Shown here one piece after another: positions 8,483-16,418 of a stretch of 64,000 bases of DNA. The position numbers and the translations under genes are program-made. The notes below the pieces were generated by a model that saw only the letters and a program-made list of their open reading frames with translations, had not been told where the DNA came from and searched no databases. Numbering within the stretch: the first letter of the stretch is position 1; every line of letters begins with the position of its first letter. This DNA comes from Metapseudomonas otitidis (GTDB lineage Bacteria; Pseudomonadota; Gammaproteobacteria; Pseudomonadales; Pseudomonadaceae), in the NCBI RefSeq assembly GCF_900111835.1, contig NZ_FOJP01000022.1, positions 35,751 to 99,750 on the forward strand. The letters are read 5' to 3'.

Positions 8483-9076
8483 TCAGCGGCCGGCGTTTCC
8501 GACGCCGTGGATGGCGGCCTCGATGGCGGCGATGGTCTCGGCGGCGATGTCCTCGGCCCGGGCGCTGTCGCCTTCGGCCATTGCCTGGCGGATCAGCTCC
8601 TTGGCCTGCAGGCGCGTCTCGCGGATCTGGTACAGCGCCTCGGCGTAGGCGGCGGCCTCGGCCAGGATGCTGTCGGCAGCCTGGCGCGGGGTGCGCCCGT
8701 TGATGGCCCAGGCGGCGACGCTGCGCGGTACCTCGCCCTGGTAGTCGGCGGCGGCGAAGGCCTGGGCCTCGGCGGCGGCGCGTTCGTACTCCACGGCGCG
8801 CAGCGGGTCGCCTGCCACGGTGCGGCGGGCCGCGTCGGCGGCCATGTCCACCCTGCTGCAGAGCGTTGCGGCGGTGGCTGGAACAACCGGCGGATCTTGC
8901 AGAAGCGGGCGCCCATCGGGGCCGGGTACCAGGATTTTCCGGGCCGATATGCCGGCCTGGAGGGCTGCGTACTCGTGGTCGGACACGGCCACGGCATCCT
9001 CGGGAAGGTGCCCCTCGTAGACATCCATGCGGTAGAGAAAACAGGTGGATGGGCTGAAGTAGGTGAGCATGCTCAT
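8483..9076 (-). CDS. G: Tail fibre assembly protein (P2 gpG-like position)
   Basis: A 197-residue protein beginning MSMLTYFSPSTCFLYRMD. The N-terminal part (YEGHLPEDAVAVSDHEYAAL, then PGPDGRPLLQD) has the usual pattern of Caudovirales tail fibre assembly proteins. The C-terminal half is an alanine- and glutamate-rich helical region. It overlaps the stop of the fibre gene H through ATGA, so the two are coupled. These proteins act as chaperones for fibre folding and trimerisation. It is the last gene before a strong terminator. Confidence 0.85.
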   Translation of the reverse strand: MSMLTYFSPSTCFLYRMDVYEGHLPEDAVAVSDHEYAALQAGISARKILVPGPDGRPLLQDPPVVPATAATLCSRVDMAADAARRTVAGDPLRAVEYERAAAEAQAFAAADYQGEVPRSVAAWAINGRTPRQAADSILAEAAAYAEALYQIRETRLQAKELIRQAMAEGDSARAEDIAAETIAAIEAAIHGVGNAGR

Positions 9077-10638
9077 TTCCCCTTGGTGGTCCAGAAGAAG
9101 CTGGCCGAGCCGGTGTGCAGGTTGCGCACGGTGATCGTCCCTAGACCACTGGCGCGTGCCTGCATGACCGGCGCCGAGCCGACGGCTTCGTCGTTGGTGA
9201 AGTTGGCGAAGGCGATGCCGATGTGGTGCACGCCGACGGTGTAGGCAGTCGGGAGGGTGATCACGGTGTTCGACCCGCTCGGCGCAGCCACAACCAGGCC
9301 CCATTGCTCGATGTCGCCGCTGGGGGTGCGGCGGTAGCCAGTGGCGCCGAGCGAGGCCCCAAAGAGTGAATGCATGTACCTGAATGCGTCCGTGCCATCC
9401 GAGATGAACCACGCTCCACTCGCGGCCTTGCGCACAAGTAGCGTCCCGTGGGCGGACATTTGAATGCTGCCCACGCTGGAGTCTGGCCGAACCAGGCTAT
9501 CAGTCCCTTTCGCGGCGATGATCGGGGGGAAGTTCTGGGCATTGCCGCAGAACCAGAACGCCGTGCCCACAGGGACGCTTGCAGCGTCCGGCAAGGTGAG
9601 TGTGGGGGTGGTGCTGGCGGCCGAGATGAGGATCAGCTTGCCCGCATCTGCAGCGGTGAGCTGTGTACTGGCGCTGTAGCTGGTCTGCCCGGAGAAGTTA
9701 CCCATTGCCCGCTGCACGAAGGCCGTCGTGGCCAGGCTGGTGTCGTTGTCGAACTGCGCCGGGGTGGGCGCCGTGGGGTTGCCGGTGAACGCGGGGGAGG
9801 CCAGGCGCGCCAGGCCGTTGGTGATGTCCTGGAAGGCCAGGGCGGTGGTGCCCACCACGATGGGGGCATCGGTGACCAGTTGCCAGACCGTGTCGGCCAG
9901 GGTGGTGCCGCTCTCCACCGATACGGTGAGGGCGGGGGTCACCTTGGCGTCGATGTCGGCATCGGCGGTGCGGGTCCAGGCGCCGCTGGAGGCGGCCCAC
10001 AGGCCGTTGTCCTTGGCGCTGTTCTGGTTCTTCACCAGGATGCGGTCGCCTGCGCTGAGAGCCGAGGGCCAGTCGCCGTTGGCCTGCACCGCCAGGCCGG
10101 AGAGGACGACGTTGCCGGTGGTGGCGTAGCGCACCGATTGCTTGGCGTCGAGCTTGGCCAGTTCGGCGGCCACGGTGGTGGTCACGAACTCGCGGGTGGC
10201 CAGCACGACGGACGGGTCCACCTTCAATTCCACGGCGGCGACGCTGCTGACCAGCAGCACCATCCGCACCACCTGGGTACGCGCGGACCCTTCAGCCATC
10301 TGCGGCTTGTAGGTCTCGGGGGCGTTGCTGTAGGCGATCAGGTCGCCGGCGGCGTCGAAGAGGCCGATCTCGCGGATCCACCAGCCGCCGACGGTCTCCG
10401 GCAGGACCAGCTCGGCAATCACCTGGCTGCCGTTGAGCGGGTCCTTCTGCAGGGTGTTGAGGTTGGCCCGGTAGCGTTCGCCCACCAGGTTCTTGGCGCT
10501 GCGGTTGGGCACCGGCACGCTGCCGCCGCCGTCGCCCACGGCCATGCGGGTGAGCTGCAGGGGCGTGCCGAGTGCGGTGGCGTTGGCGAGCTTGGCTTCG
10601 CCCACTTCCGTGAGCACGGCGTAGTAGGTCTGGGTCAT
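9073..10638 (-). CDS. H: Tail fibre protein (P2 gpH-like)
   Basis: A 521-residue host-recognition fibre. The N-terminal 150 residues are the conserved phage tail-collar/baseplate-attachment part (MTQTYYAVLTEVGEAKLANA; ELVLPETVGGWWIREIGLFD). The middle has shaft-like repeats, including ATTGNVVLSGLAVQANGDWP and FTGNPTAPTPAQFDNDTSLA, the latter typical of fibre proteins. The C-terminal tip (GASLGATGYRRTPSGDIEQW...) resembles a fibre-tip domain with a short GYRRxPSG...IEQWG motif. I chose the ATG at 10638, which overlaps the TGA of I (ATGA). The tip should be the most variable part between related phages. Confidence 0.92.
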   Translation of the reverse strand: MTQTYYAVLTEVGEAKLANATALGTPLQLTRMAVGDGGGSVPVPNRSAKNLVGERYRANLNTLQKDPLNGSQVIAELVLPETVGGWWIREIGLFDAAGDLIAYSNAPETYKPQMAEGSARTQVVRMVLLVSSVAAVELKVDPSVVLATREFVTTTVAAELAKLDAKQSVRYATTGNVVLSGLAVQANGDWPSALSAGDRILVKNQNSAKDNGLWAASSGAWTRTADADIDAKVTPALTVSVESGTTLADTVWQLVTDAPIVVGTTALAFQDITNGLARLASPAFTGNPTAPTPAQFDNDTSLATTAFVQRAMGNFSGQTSYSASTQLTAADAGKLILISAASTTPTLTLPDAASVPVGTAFWFCGNAQNFPPIIAAKGTDSLVRPDSSVGSIQMSAHGTLLVRKAASGAWFISDGTDAFRYMHSLFGASLGATGYRRTPSGDIEQWGLVVAAPSGSNTVITLPTAYTVGVHHIGIAFANFTNDEAVGSAPVMQARASGLGTITVRNLHTGSASFFWTTKGK

Positions 10639-11252
10639 GGGTAGACGCTCATGGTGTCGATGGAGTGTTCGGCGGCGGCGAAGCGCACGGCCTCGCTGCC
10701 GACCACGATGGGGCCGGGGTCGTACGGGTAGACGGTGAGGGTGTCGCCCAGCAGGGCGGCGGCACCCACGTGGATCTCGGCGCGGGTCTCCAGGCTGATG
10801 GCCAGGCCTACCAGGTGCCGGCTGACCGGCTTGGCGTCGTCGATCAGGCGGTTGAGGTCCTGGTACATCTCGTCGGTGATGCCGGAGTCGAGCACGCCGA
10901 TGTCCAGGGCGAAGGTGCCCGGCACACCGTTGGGGGCGAGCTGCCACCACTCGATGACGCGGATCAGGTAGCCCAGGGGCTCCACCACGCGGCGCAGGGC
11001 GCCGATGGTGCCCTTGTGGGCGTGCACGTACCAGGACGCACGAATCACCTTGCGCTTGACGCTCTCGGGCCAGTTGGCGTCCCAGCGGTCCACGGAGAAC
11101 GCCCAGGCCAGGTAGGGCAGCAGCTCCACCGGGCAGGCATCGGGATCGGCCAGGGTGCGGAGGGGGATGGGCACCGCTTCGATCTGCGCGAGGGCTTGCG
11201 TGGCCCTGCGTTCCAGCAGGGTCGAGTTGCCGGGTACCAGGGGCCGGCTCAC
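10635..11252 (-). CDS. I: Baseplate protein (P2 gpI-like)
   Basis: A 205-residue tail protein I family member that helps build the baseplate and anchor the fibres. The start is a GTG at 11252 that overlaps the stop of J (GTGA), giving VSRPLVPGNSTLLERRATQA. Family-typical segments are LLPYLAWAFSVDRWDANWPE and SWYVHAHKGTIGALRRVVEP. It overlaps the fibre gene start by four bases. Length fits the family. Confidence 0.94.
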   Translation of the reverse strand: MSRPLVPGNSTLLERRATQALAQIEAVPIPLRTLADPDACPVELLPYLAWAFSVDRWDANWPESVKRKVIRASWYVHAHKGTIGALRRVVEPLGYLIRVIEWWQLAPNGVPGTFALDIGVLDSGITDEMYQDLNRLIDDAKPVSRHLVGLAISLETRAEIHVGAAALLGDTLTVYPYDPGPIVVGSEAVRFAAAEHSIDTMSVYP

Positions 11253-12151
11253 TGCGCCTCCTGGGTGGTGAGGTGGATGGCGGTGCAGTAGGCGGCCTGG
11301 GCGGGGGTGGGGACGATGTCGGTCCAATTGCTCAGGCTGACCTTGCGCACGCCTTCCACGTGGAGGGCGGCGTAGATAGCCGAGGCGGAGACCTCCACGC
11401 CGAGGCGGCGGCGGGTTCGCACCAGGGTGTTGAGCCGCGCCAGGGCGGCAGTGCGGATGGGCTCGGCCTCGGCGCCGGTGGTGGCCAGGTGGAGCACGGC
11501 GTTGATGCTGTAGGGCAGCACCTGGGCGCCCTGTACGGTGAGGCGATCCGCGACGGGACGGCGGTCGTCGTCGGACAGGTAGGCCTGCACAGCGGCCACC
11601 AGGTCCGCCGGGGCGGTGCCGTCGCCGGCCAGGGCCTGGATGGTGACCACCACCACGGCCGGGCTGGGACTCTCCGCGGTGGCATCGGCCACCCGGCCGT
11701 CGGCGCTGCGGGCGTGGAAGATGTAGGAATTTCGCGGGCCTGCGGTGCTCAGGCCCTCGAAGGCCATCTGGGCGCGCTCGCGCAGGGCGTCGTCACCCTC
11801 CATCACCGCCGGGGCCTGGTCGGTGGCGGGCGTCACCACCAGGCGGCGCACGTTGTAGTTGGCGGCCACCTGGTCCAGGTCGGCGCCACGGGCCTTGGCC
11901 AGGAGGGTGGCCAGGGCGGCCTCGTTGACCCGCTGCCGCCAGACCAGCTCGCGGTAGGCGTTCTCCTGCAGCAGCTTGTTGAGTGGGTCGGACTCCAGCG
12001 CCAGGCGAGCGGCAATCTCCGCGCGCTCGGCCTCGGGCCACAGGGCCAGCAGGGTGGCCTTGCGCTGCTCCAGGATCTGCTCGTAGTCCAGCTGCTCGAT
12101 GACCGCCGGATCGGGCAGGGCGGCCAGGTCGATGGGTGTCCAGACCTTCAT
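11249..12151 (-). CDS. J: Baseplate wedge protein (P2 gpJ-like)
   Basis: A 300-residue baseplate J-like protein. Family blocks seen are LALESDPLNKLLQENAYREL, VWRQRVNEAALATLLAKARG, GADLDQVAANYNVRRLV and GPRNSYIFHARSADGRVADA. The C-terminal LSNWTDIVPTPAQAAYCT is also typical. It overlaps W upstream and I downstream by four bases each, as in an operon with coupled translation. In the virion it joins W and I in the baseplate wedge. Confidence 0.95.
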   Translation of the reverse strand: MKVWTPIDLAALPDPAVIEQLDYEQILEQRKATLLALWPEAERAEIAARLALESDPLNKLLQENAYRELVWRQRVNEAALATLLAKARGADLDQVAANYNVRRLVVTPATDQAPAVMEGDDALRERAQMAFEGLSTAGPRNSYIFHARSADGRVADATAESPSPAVVVVTIQALAGDGTAPADLVAAVQAYLSDDDRRPVADRLTVQGAQVLPYSINAVLHLATTGAEAEPIRTAALARLNTLVRTRRRLGVEVSASAIYAALHVEGVRKVSLSNWTDIVPTPAQAAYCTAIHLTTQEAQ

Positions 12152-12492
12152 ACGGACGCCCCCAGGCTCAGGGGGATGCTCAGGTTGTGCGCTTCGTTGG
12201 TGTCGATGACGGTGGCGTCGAGGGTGAGCACGACCTGGCCGGCCAGGTTGACGTCGCTCAGCTGCACGCGGCTGATGCGCAGCCGGGGCTCCCAGCGCAT
12301 GAGGCTCATGGTGATGGCGGCATAGGCGAGCAGGCGGGTGGTGAGGTTGGCCGGCTGGTCGAGCAGGTCCACCAGCTGGCTGCCGTACTCGCGGCGCATG
12401 ATGCGGGTGCCGAGCCGGGTGGTGAGGATGTCCGCCACGCTCTGGCGGATGTGCTCCAGGTTATCGATGGCGGCGCCGGTTTCACGGTTCAT
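12148..12492 (-). CDS. W: Baseplate protein (P2 gpW, gp25-like)
   Basis: A 114-residue GPW/gp25 family protein. The segments SVADILTTRLGTRIMRREYG and SQLVDLLDQP match the lysozyme-like baseplate fold shared by phage and type VI secretion systems (the EPR-like region is RREYG here). It sits between V and J with four-base overlaps on both sides. Confidence 0.95.
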   Translation of the reverse strand: MNRETGAAIDNLEHIRQSVADILTTRLGTRIMRREYGSQLVDLLDQPANLTTRLLAYAAITMSLMRWEPRLRISRVQLSDVNLAGQVVLTLDATVIDTNEAHNLSIPLSLGASV

Positions 12493-13055
12493 AGTGGCGG
12501 ACTCGTGGGGGCACCGAGGTTCCCGATGTGCTTGTGCTTGACCAGGCTGATGCCGGCGGCGACCACGTCGGTGCTCACGGTGACGGTGCCGGTGACGTTC
12601 TGGTTGCCGGTCTGGGTGTAGTTGCCCTGGTGGGTGATGTCGCCGGTGATGCTGATGCCGCCGGTGCTCACCAGCTCGGTGCTGCCGCCAGCCGGCAGGA
12701 TGGCGCGCAGGTGGTGGGCGACGCTGTCGTACTCGATCACCGCGCCGTCGCGGTAGGTGCGCCGGTGCAGGCCTGGGCGGTCGCCATTGGCAGGGTGCTG
12801 GTCACTGAACAGGCCGACGATGGCCACGCCGTTGGCGGTCTGGCCGGAGGGGCTGAAGAGCACGACCTGCTCGCCCGGGGTGGGCGGGTTCCATTCCCGG
12901 TCGGCTCCGGCGCGAGGGGCCAGCCAGGGCAGCCAGCCGGTAAGCAGCTGCCCGCTCTGCACCCGCACGCGCGCGGCGGCATGGTCCACCTCGGCGACGG
13001 TGCCGAGGCGGATGAGGTTTTCCAGCAGGCGGGCGAGGGTGGCGAGATCGTTCAT
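12489..13055 (-). CDS. V: Baseplate spike protein (P2 gpV-like)
   Basis: A 188-residue baseplate assembly/membrane-piercing spike protein. The start is the ATG at 13055 (MNDLATLARLLENLIRLGTV). An OB-fold part at about 15-90 (GTVAEVDHAAARVRVQSGQ, WNPPTPGEQVVLFSPSGQ) is followed by a beta-helical, repetitive tip (GGISITGDITHQGNYTQTGN) and the apex HKHIG, which in P2 gpV contributes to iron binding (family knowledge). The late-operator-like site at 13102 lies 57 bp upstream. Confidence 0.94.
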   Translation of the reverse strand: MNDLATLARLLENLIRLGTVAEVDHAAARVRVQSGQLLTGWLPWLAPRAGADREWNPPTPGEQVVLFSPSGQTANGVAIVGLFSDQHPANGDRPGLHRRTYRDGAVIEYDSVAHHLRAILPAGGSTELVSTGGISITGDITHQGNYTQTGNQNVTGTVTVSTDVVAAGISLVKHKHIGNLGAPTSPPL

Positions 13056-13101
13056 GCCGCCGATGGTGGCGGCCACGCGCGCGTGATGCAGCCGCGCGGT
13101 G

Positions 13102-13123
13102 TTGTAGGGCGGGCTGTTACAGG
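13102..13123. promoter_or_regulatory. Late-promoter activator site upstream of V (P_V-like)
   Basis: TTGTAG-N10-TACAGG, matching the sites at 8411 and 19683 in sequence and in exact spacing. It lies at the end of the S coding region, upstream of V, the place of the P2 V promoter. If activation works from near -55, the V transcript would start very close to the ATG at 13055. Confidence 0.7.
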
Positions 13124-13575
13124 CTGAGGTGGGCCAGGACCTGGTCGCGGATGAGGTCGCGCTCGGCATCGGTGAGGCCGAGCAGCTCGCGCTTGGCGTA
13201 CTGCACGTCGCGGGCGCCGGGGGCGGGGCGGTCCCGCAGGCCGTACTGGTGGACGCGGGCGATGCGGGCAATGCGGCCGGCGAAGCCCACGGTGGCGCCC
13301 TCGGCGCCGCCCTTGGCCTTGACGTAGCGGGCGGTGCGCAGCTTGGTGAACATCTTGGCCTTGCGCTTGATGCGTCCGGCCTTGCCGCGCAGGTCCTGCG
13401 CTTTGCGGGGGGCGTAGGCGGAGCCGTCCGGGTTGCGCTGGGCGAGGATCCGCTGCTGCTGGCTGCGGCGCAGGCCCTGGGCGACCTGGCGGGCGAGGCG
13501 ACTGCGCTCGTTGGGTTGCAGGCGGGTGATGAGCGGGGTGAGCCAGTCGCTCAGGTCGTCGAGGGTATCAGCCAC
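13117..13575 (-). CDS. S: Tail completion protein (P2 gpS-like)
   Basis: A 152-residue phage virion morphogenesis family protein (VADTLDDLSDWLTPLITRLQ; QQQRILAQRNPDGSAYAPRK; VHQYGLRDRP). The GTG at 13575 is the start that removes the out-of-place upstream residues; it overlaps the end of R by eight bases. In P2, gpR and gpS complete the tail so that it can join the head. The segment QRNPDGSAYAPRK is a hallmark of the family. Confidence 0.92.
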   Translation of the reverse strand: MADTLDDLSDWLTPLITRLQPNERSRLARQVAQGLRRSQQQRILAQRNPDGSAYAPRKAQDLRGKAGRIKRKAKMFTKLRTARYVKAKGGAEGATVGFAGRIARIARVHQYGLRDRPAPGARDVQYAKRELLGLTDAERDLIRDQVLAHLSL

Positions 13576-14101
13576 GCGCGGGCACCTTGGGGTGCGGGAC
13601 ATCCAGCAGCAGGACATCCGCCGGCTTCACGGCGGGCCAGCTGGCCAGCAACTGGCCGTTGGCGAAGACCTGCACGGCGTCGGTTTCGATCTGTTCGGAG
13701 TATTGCGGTTCCTCGGGGTGGCTGATGTCGAGGCGGCCGTCGTCCTGGCGCTTGACCACCACCCGCTCGGTGAGGGGGAGCTTGATGGCCAGGTCCACCT
13801 TGTCGTTGGCCAGGACGTCCACCTCGAAGCCGATGGCTTCCTTGTTCCGCTCCAGGTTGGCGAGCAGCTCCGACTGGTTGACCCGTAGCCAGGCCAGCAG
13901 GGGCAGGAAGATGGCGTCGGGGTGGCCGGCGAAGTCGGTGATGATGACCTGCAGCTCGTAGGCGTACTCGAAGGAGAGGCTGGCGGCCAGGGTGCAACGG
14001 ACGTTGCCGTTGTCGATGAACACCAGGATCCGGTCGGGGTCGTTGCGCAGCTCGGCCACGGCGTCGATCAGGTGCCGGCGCAGGCTGGTGGGTTTGTTCA
14101 T
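13568..14101 (-). CDS. R: Tail completion protein (P2 gpR-like)
   Basis: A 177-residue protein (MNKPTSLRRHLIDAVAELRN...). The N-terminal TSLRRHL and the segment SFEYAYELQVIITDFAGHPD, plus LLAWLRVNQSELLAN, match P2 R family proteins. It follows the Rz1 spanin gene with a four-base overlap and precedes S. Confidence 0.92.
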   Translation of the reverse strand: MNKPTSLRRHLIDAVAELRNDPDRILVFIDNGNVRCTLAASLSFEYAYELQVIITDFAGHPDAIFLPLLAWLRVNQSELLANLERNKEAIGFEVDVLANDKVDLAIKLPLTERVVVKRQDDGRLDISHPEEPQYSEQIETDAVQVFANGQLLASWPAVKPADVLLLDVPHPKVPARG

Positions 14102-14355
14102 GGCTGGCCCTGTTGGTGGCGGTAGACCATATCCACCTGGGCGGCGCAGTCGGCCCAGGCGGCTTCGAGGCGTTCGCTGTCGCTGAGCAGGTCGCCGTTA
14201 GCGGTCGGTGCCGTCGCCGGCAATTGGCACGGCACCACTGCGGGACAGCCAGTCACGGTAAGCGTCCGCTCCGCTGAGGGCGGGGCGCTCGCGCAGCCGG
14301 CGAGCAGCAGCAGGCAGAGGCAGAGCGGACCAGGTCCGCAGGTCGGGGTCGGCAT
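14098..14355 (-). CDS. lysC: Outer-membrane spanin lipoprotein (Rz1/LysC-like)
   Basis: An 85-residue lipoprotein with a signal peptide and lipobox LLLLAGC at about residues 15-21. The mature part is rich in proline and cysteine (APPSAERTLTVTGCPAVVPC). The gene starts inside the Rz gene in another frame and runs 100 bp past it, the classic Rz/Rz1 arrangement (lysB/lysC in P2). With the inner-membrane partner it forms the spanin that fuses inner and outer membranes in the last step of lysis. Confidence 0.88.
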   Translation of the reverse strand: MPTPTCGPGPLCLCLLLLAGCASAPPSAERTLTVTGCPAVVPCQLPATAPTANGDLLSDSERLEAAWADCAAQVDMVYRHQQGQP

Positions 14356-14641
14356 GGGTCAGCTCCTTGAGGGTGCGCTCGCGCTGGGCCAGGCCCTGGC
14401 GCAGTTGGGCCTGGAGGGTGCGCAGCTGTGCCTGGGCGGTGCGTTCGGCCTGCAGGGCCTGGTCCAGCTGGGTGATGGTCTGCGCCTGGCGCTCGATGCG
14501 CTGCTCGGCCTGCTGCAGGCGCTGGTCGTCCAGCTCGGCGCGGGCGTCCTCGGCCTGGGTGCGCAGGTGCTGGGTCCACAGCAGCACGCCCAGGGCGGCC
14601 AGCAGGGCGAGGCCGTAGAGGGCCTGGCGCAGGGGACTCAC
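14198..14641 (-). CDS. lysB: Inner-membrane spanin (Rz/LysB-like)
   Basis: A 147-residue protein starting at a GTG (VSPLRQALYGLALLAALGVL) that overlaps the endolysin stop (GTGA). One N-terminal membrane segment is followed by a long coiled coil at about 30-100, rich in glutamine and alanine (QQAEQRIERQAQTITQLDQA). This is the usual topology of Rz. The Rz1-like lipoprotein gene is embedded in the +1-type frame of its 3' half. Confidence 0.88.
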   Translation of the reverse strand: MSPLRQALYGLALLAALGVLLWTQHLRTQAEDARAELDDQRLQQAEQRIERQAQTITQLDQALQAERTAQAQLRTLQAQLRQGLAQRERTLKELTHADPDLRTWSALPLPAAARRLRERPALSGADAYRDWLSRSGAVPIAGDGTDR

Positions 14642-15462
14642 GCGGCGGCCTCGATGTGCCGGGCGTAGGCGCGTTCGAGCTTCACGTCGTAGAGGTTGCG
14701 GGCGTAGGCGGGGCCGTTGTAGCGGCGGGCGAACTCGGGCCACTTTTTCCCCTTGAGGGCCTTGTGCAGGGCCGGGTCGGCTTCGATGAAGCGGACGAAG
14801 GCGTCGAGCTGCTCGGCCTCGCTGCGCTGCATGGCCTCGGCGAAGGCCTGGACGCTGGGGTAGCCGAGGGCGGTGGCGTGGTAGCCCATGATCTGGAACA
14901 GGCCCCAGCTGGCGGACTCCAGGGCGCAGGTGTCGTCCAGCTGGCGGGCACTGGCCAGGCGTTGGTGTTCGGCGGTGCCGCCGGCGTAGCCGCCGGGTGC
15001 GGCGTTGACCAGGTTGGGGAATTTGGCGGCCAGCTCCATGGCGCGCTGCTCCAGCTGCTGTACGTCGTCACTCGGGGCGCGGGTCAGCTTGAGGCGGGCG
15101 AGCATGACGTGGCGCTCGAAGAGGATCACCGGGCGGCCGTTGGCGAGGAAGCCCTGGCCCCGGCTCTCCACCTCGTTGACGGCGTAGAGCGCGGCCAGCT
15201 CGATGCCGAGGCGTTTGGCGGCGGCCACCAGGTCGGCGTGCCTGAGCAGGCGGCCGGTGTCCTGCCCGGCGAGGGCGGCGAGGGTCTTGTCGCCGGCGAT
15301 GCCGTCGGCCACCAGGCCGATGCGGGTCTGGTAGGCGCGCACGGCCTGCTCGGTGGCGTCGCCGTAGTCGCCATCCACGGCGAGGGTGGCGCCTTGGGCG
15401 ACGAGGGCTTTCTGCAACTGGGCGACGGCCTGGGAGCGGTCGCCGTGTTTGAGCGGGGTCAT
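14638..15462 (-). CDS. Endolysin: peptidoglycan-binding domain plus N-acetylmuramidase
   Basis: A 274-residue endolysin. Residues about 5-70 are a peptidoglycan-binding type 1 domain (LKHGDRSQAVAQLQKALVAQ...DGDYGDATEQAVRAYQ). From about 85 there is a DUF3380-type N-acetylmuramidase domain with AALYAVNEVESRGQGFLANG, where the Glu of NEVESRG is the likely catalytic acid, and ASWGLFQIMGYHATALGYPS. No signal peptide is seen, so it needs the holin. The ATG at 15462 overlaps the stop of the holin (ATGA). In P2 the equivalent place holds the unrelated endolysin K, so this is a gene replacement. Confidence 0.92.
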   Translation of the reverse strand: MTPLKHGDRSQAVAQLQKALVAQGATLAVDGDYGDATEQAVRAYQTRIGLVADGIAGDKTLAALAGQDTGRLLRHADLVAAAKRLGIELAALYAVNEVESRGQGFLANGRPVILFERHVMLARLKLTRAPSDDVQQLEQRAMELAAKFPNLVNAAPGGYAGGTAEHQRLASARQLDDTCALESASWGLFQIMGYHATALGYPSVQAFAEAMQRSEAEQLDAFVRFIEADPALHKALKGKKWPEFARRYNGPAYARNLYDVKLERAYARHIEAAA

Positions 15463-15773
15463 AGGGTGTCCACCTTGCGGTTGAAGAAGCGGCGGGCGAG
15501 GGCGCGGACGCCTTCGACCCCCAGCAGGCCGATGGCGCCGCCGAAGAAGGGCGCGGATCCGGGCGGGATGCCTACCAGGCCCAGGCCGTGGCTCACGGAC
15601 AGGGCCAGCAGGCCGCACAGCGGGGCCTCCAGCAGCACCCGGCGCAGGGTGCCGCCGCCGTAGATGACGCGCAGGCCGGCGATGAGGGCGGCCAGCAGGC
15701 CGGCGTAGAGGCCGGGCCAGTTGTGTTCGAGCCAGGCGAAGAACCAGGCCCAGGTTTCGGGGCGGTCAGGCAT
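15459..15773 (-). CDS. Holin
   Basis: A small 104-residue membrane protein (MPDRPETWAWFFAWLEHNW...). It has hydrophobic segments at about 18-35 (GLYAGLLAALIAGLRVIYGG), 42-62 (LLEAPLCGLLALSVSHGLGL) and 68-85 (APFFGGAIGLLGVEGVRA), and ends in a basic tail (RRFFNRKVDTL). Size, three membrane segments and position directly before the endolysin identify it as a class I type holin. An alternative ATG three codons upstream (15782) would add MKR; dual starts are common in holins. Confidence 0.85.
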   Translation of the reverse strand: MPDRPETWAWFFAWLEHNWPGLYAGLLAALIAGLRVIYGGGTLRRVLLEAPLCGLLALSVSHGLGLVGIPPGSAPFFGGAIGLLGVEGVRALARRFFNRKVDTL

Positions 15774-16221
15774 GCGCTTCATTCCAGTGTCCGGCGTGGA
15801 TGGCGTGGATCCGCCGTACGACCTCGCCGAGGAGGGCGGGGCTGTAGCGCTGGGCCAGGGGGAAGCCCAGGGCGGCGGCACAGAACTCGCTGCAGAACAT
15901 GCGGCGGGGGTTGTCGATGGTGAGCGGGACCAGCTGGCTGCCGAGCAGGCCGAGCCAGTCGTAGCCTTTGCCCTGGTGCGCGGTGAATACCTGCTCGATG
16001 AGCTGGGCGTCAGCCCAGGGCAGCGGGATCAGGTCCCAGTGGGCGAGGTCGAGCTCGATGCGCTTGGCGCGCACGCCGCCGTCCCGGCCGGAGGCGGACA
16101 GCCAGCGGCCGTCGGGCATCACCAGTTCACAGTGGCTGTAGGGCGAGCGTGTCCATACGCGGATGAGGCGGTTGAACAGGCTGCCCCGCGCCTTGTACAG
16201 GGCGAGGTAGATCAGTCCCAT
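15766..16221 (-). CDS. Predicted permuted papain-like (NlpC/P60, YiiX-type) hydrolase in the lysis cassette
   Basis: A 151-residue protein (MGLIYLALYKARGSLFNRLI...). It has a histidine in SPYSHCELVM (about residues 26-35) and a cysteine in RRMFCSEFCAAALG (about 106-119). This order, His before Cys, is that of circularly permuted NlpC/P60 enzymes such as YiiX/YaeF-like proteins. These can act on amide or ester bonds in peptidoglycan or lipids; the substrate here is unknown. P2 has no counterpart between X and the holin. It overlaps X by ten bases and the holin by eight, so it is part of the late operon. Family call is moderate; function is inference. Confidence 0.7.
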   Translation of the reverse strand: MGLIYLALYKARGSLFNRLIRVWTRSPYSHCELVMPDGRWLSASGRDGGVRAKRIELDLAHWDLIPLPWADAQLIEQVFTAHQGKGYDWLGLLGSQLVPLTIDNPRRMFCSEFCAAALGFPLAQRYSPALLGEVVRRIHAIHAGHWNEAHA

Positions 16222-16418
16222 AGGTTCACCGTTTGACGTTGGGGTTGCGGGGCCTGGGCGGGGAGGGTGACCCGGTGGCCCTGGGGGATGACCGGGCCGA
16301 GGTCGGCCAGGCCGGGGTTGGCCTCCAGCACCGCCTCGGTGAGGCCGGCGGTGCGCCCGTAGACCCGCCAGCAGATGGCGTCGACGGTGTCGCCCTGGAG
16401 CGCGCGGACGCTGTTCAT
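16212..16418 (-). CDS. X: Tail protein X (LysM-like)
   Basis: A 68-residue P2 gpX-like tail protein (MNSVRALQGDTVDAICWRVY). The small fold resembles a LysM repeat, with GDTVDAICWRVYGR and a C-terminal IPQGHRVTLPA. The start codon shares one base with the stop of L (TGATG). Length is right for the family. Confidence 0.93.
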   Translation of the reverse strand: MNSVRALQGDTVDAICWRVYGRTAGLTEAVLEANPGLADLGPVIPQGHRVTLPAQAPQPQRQTVNLWD

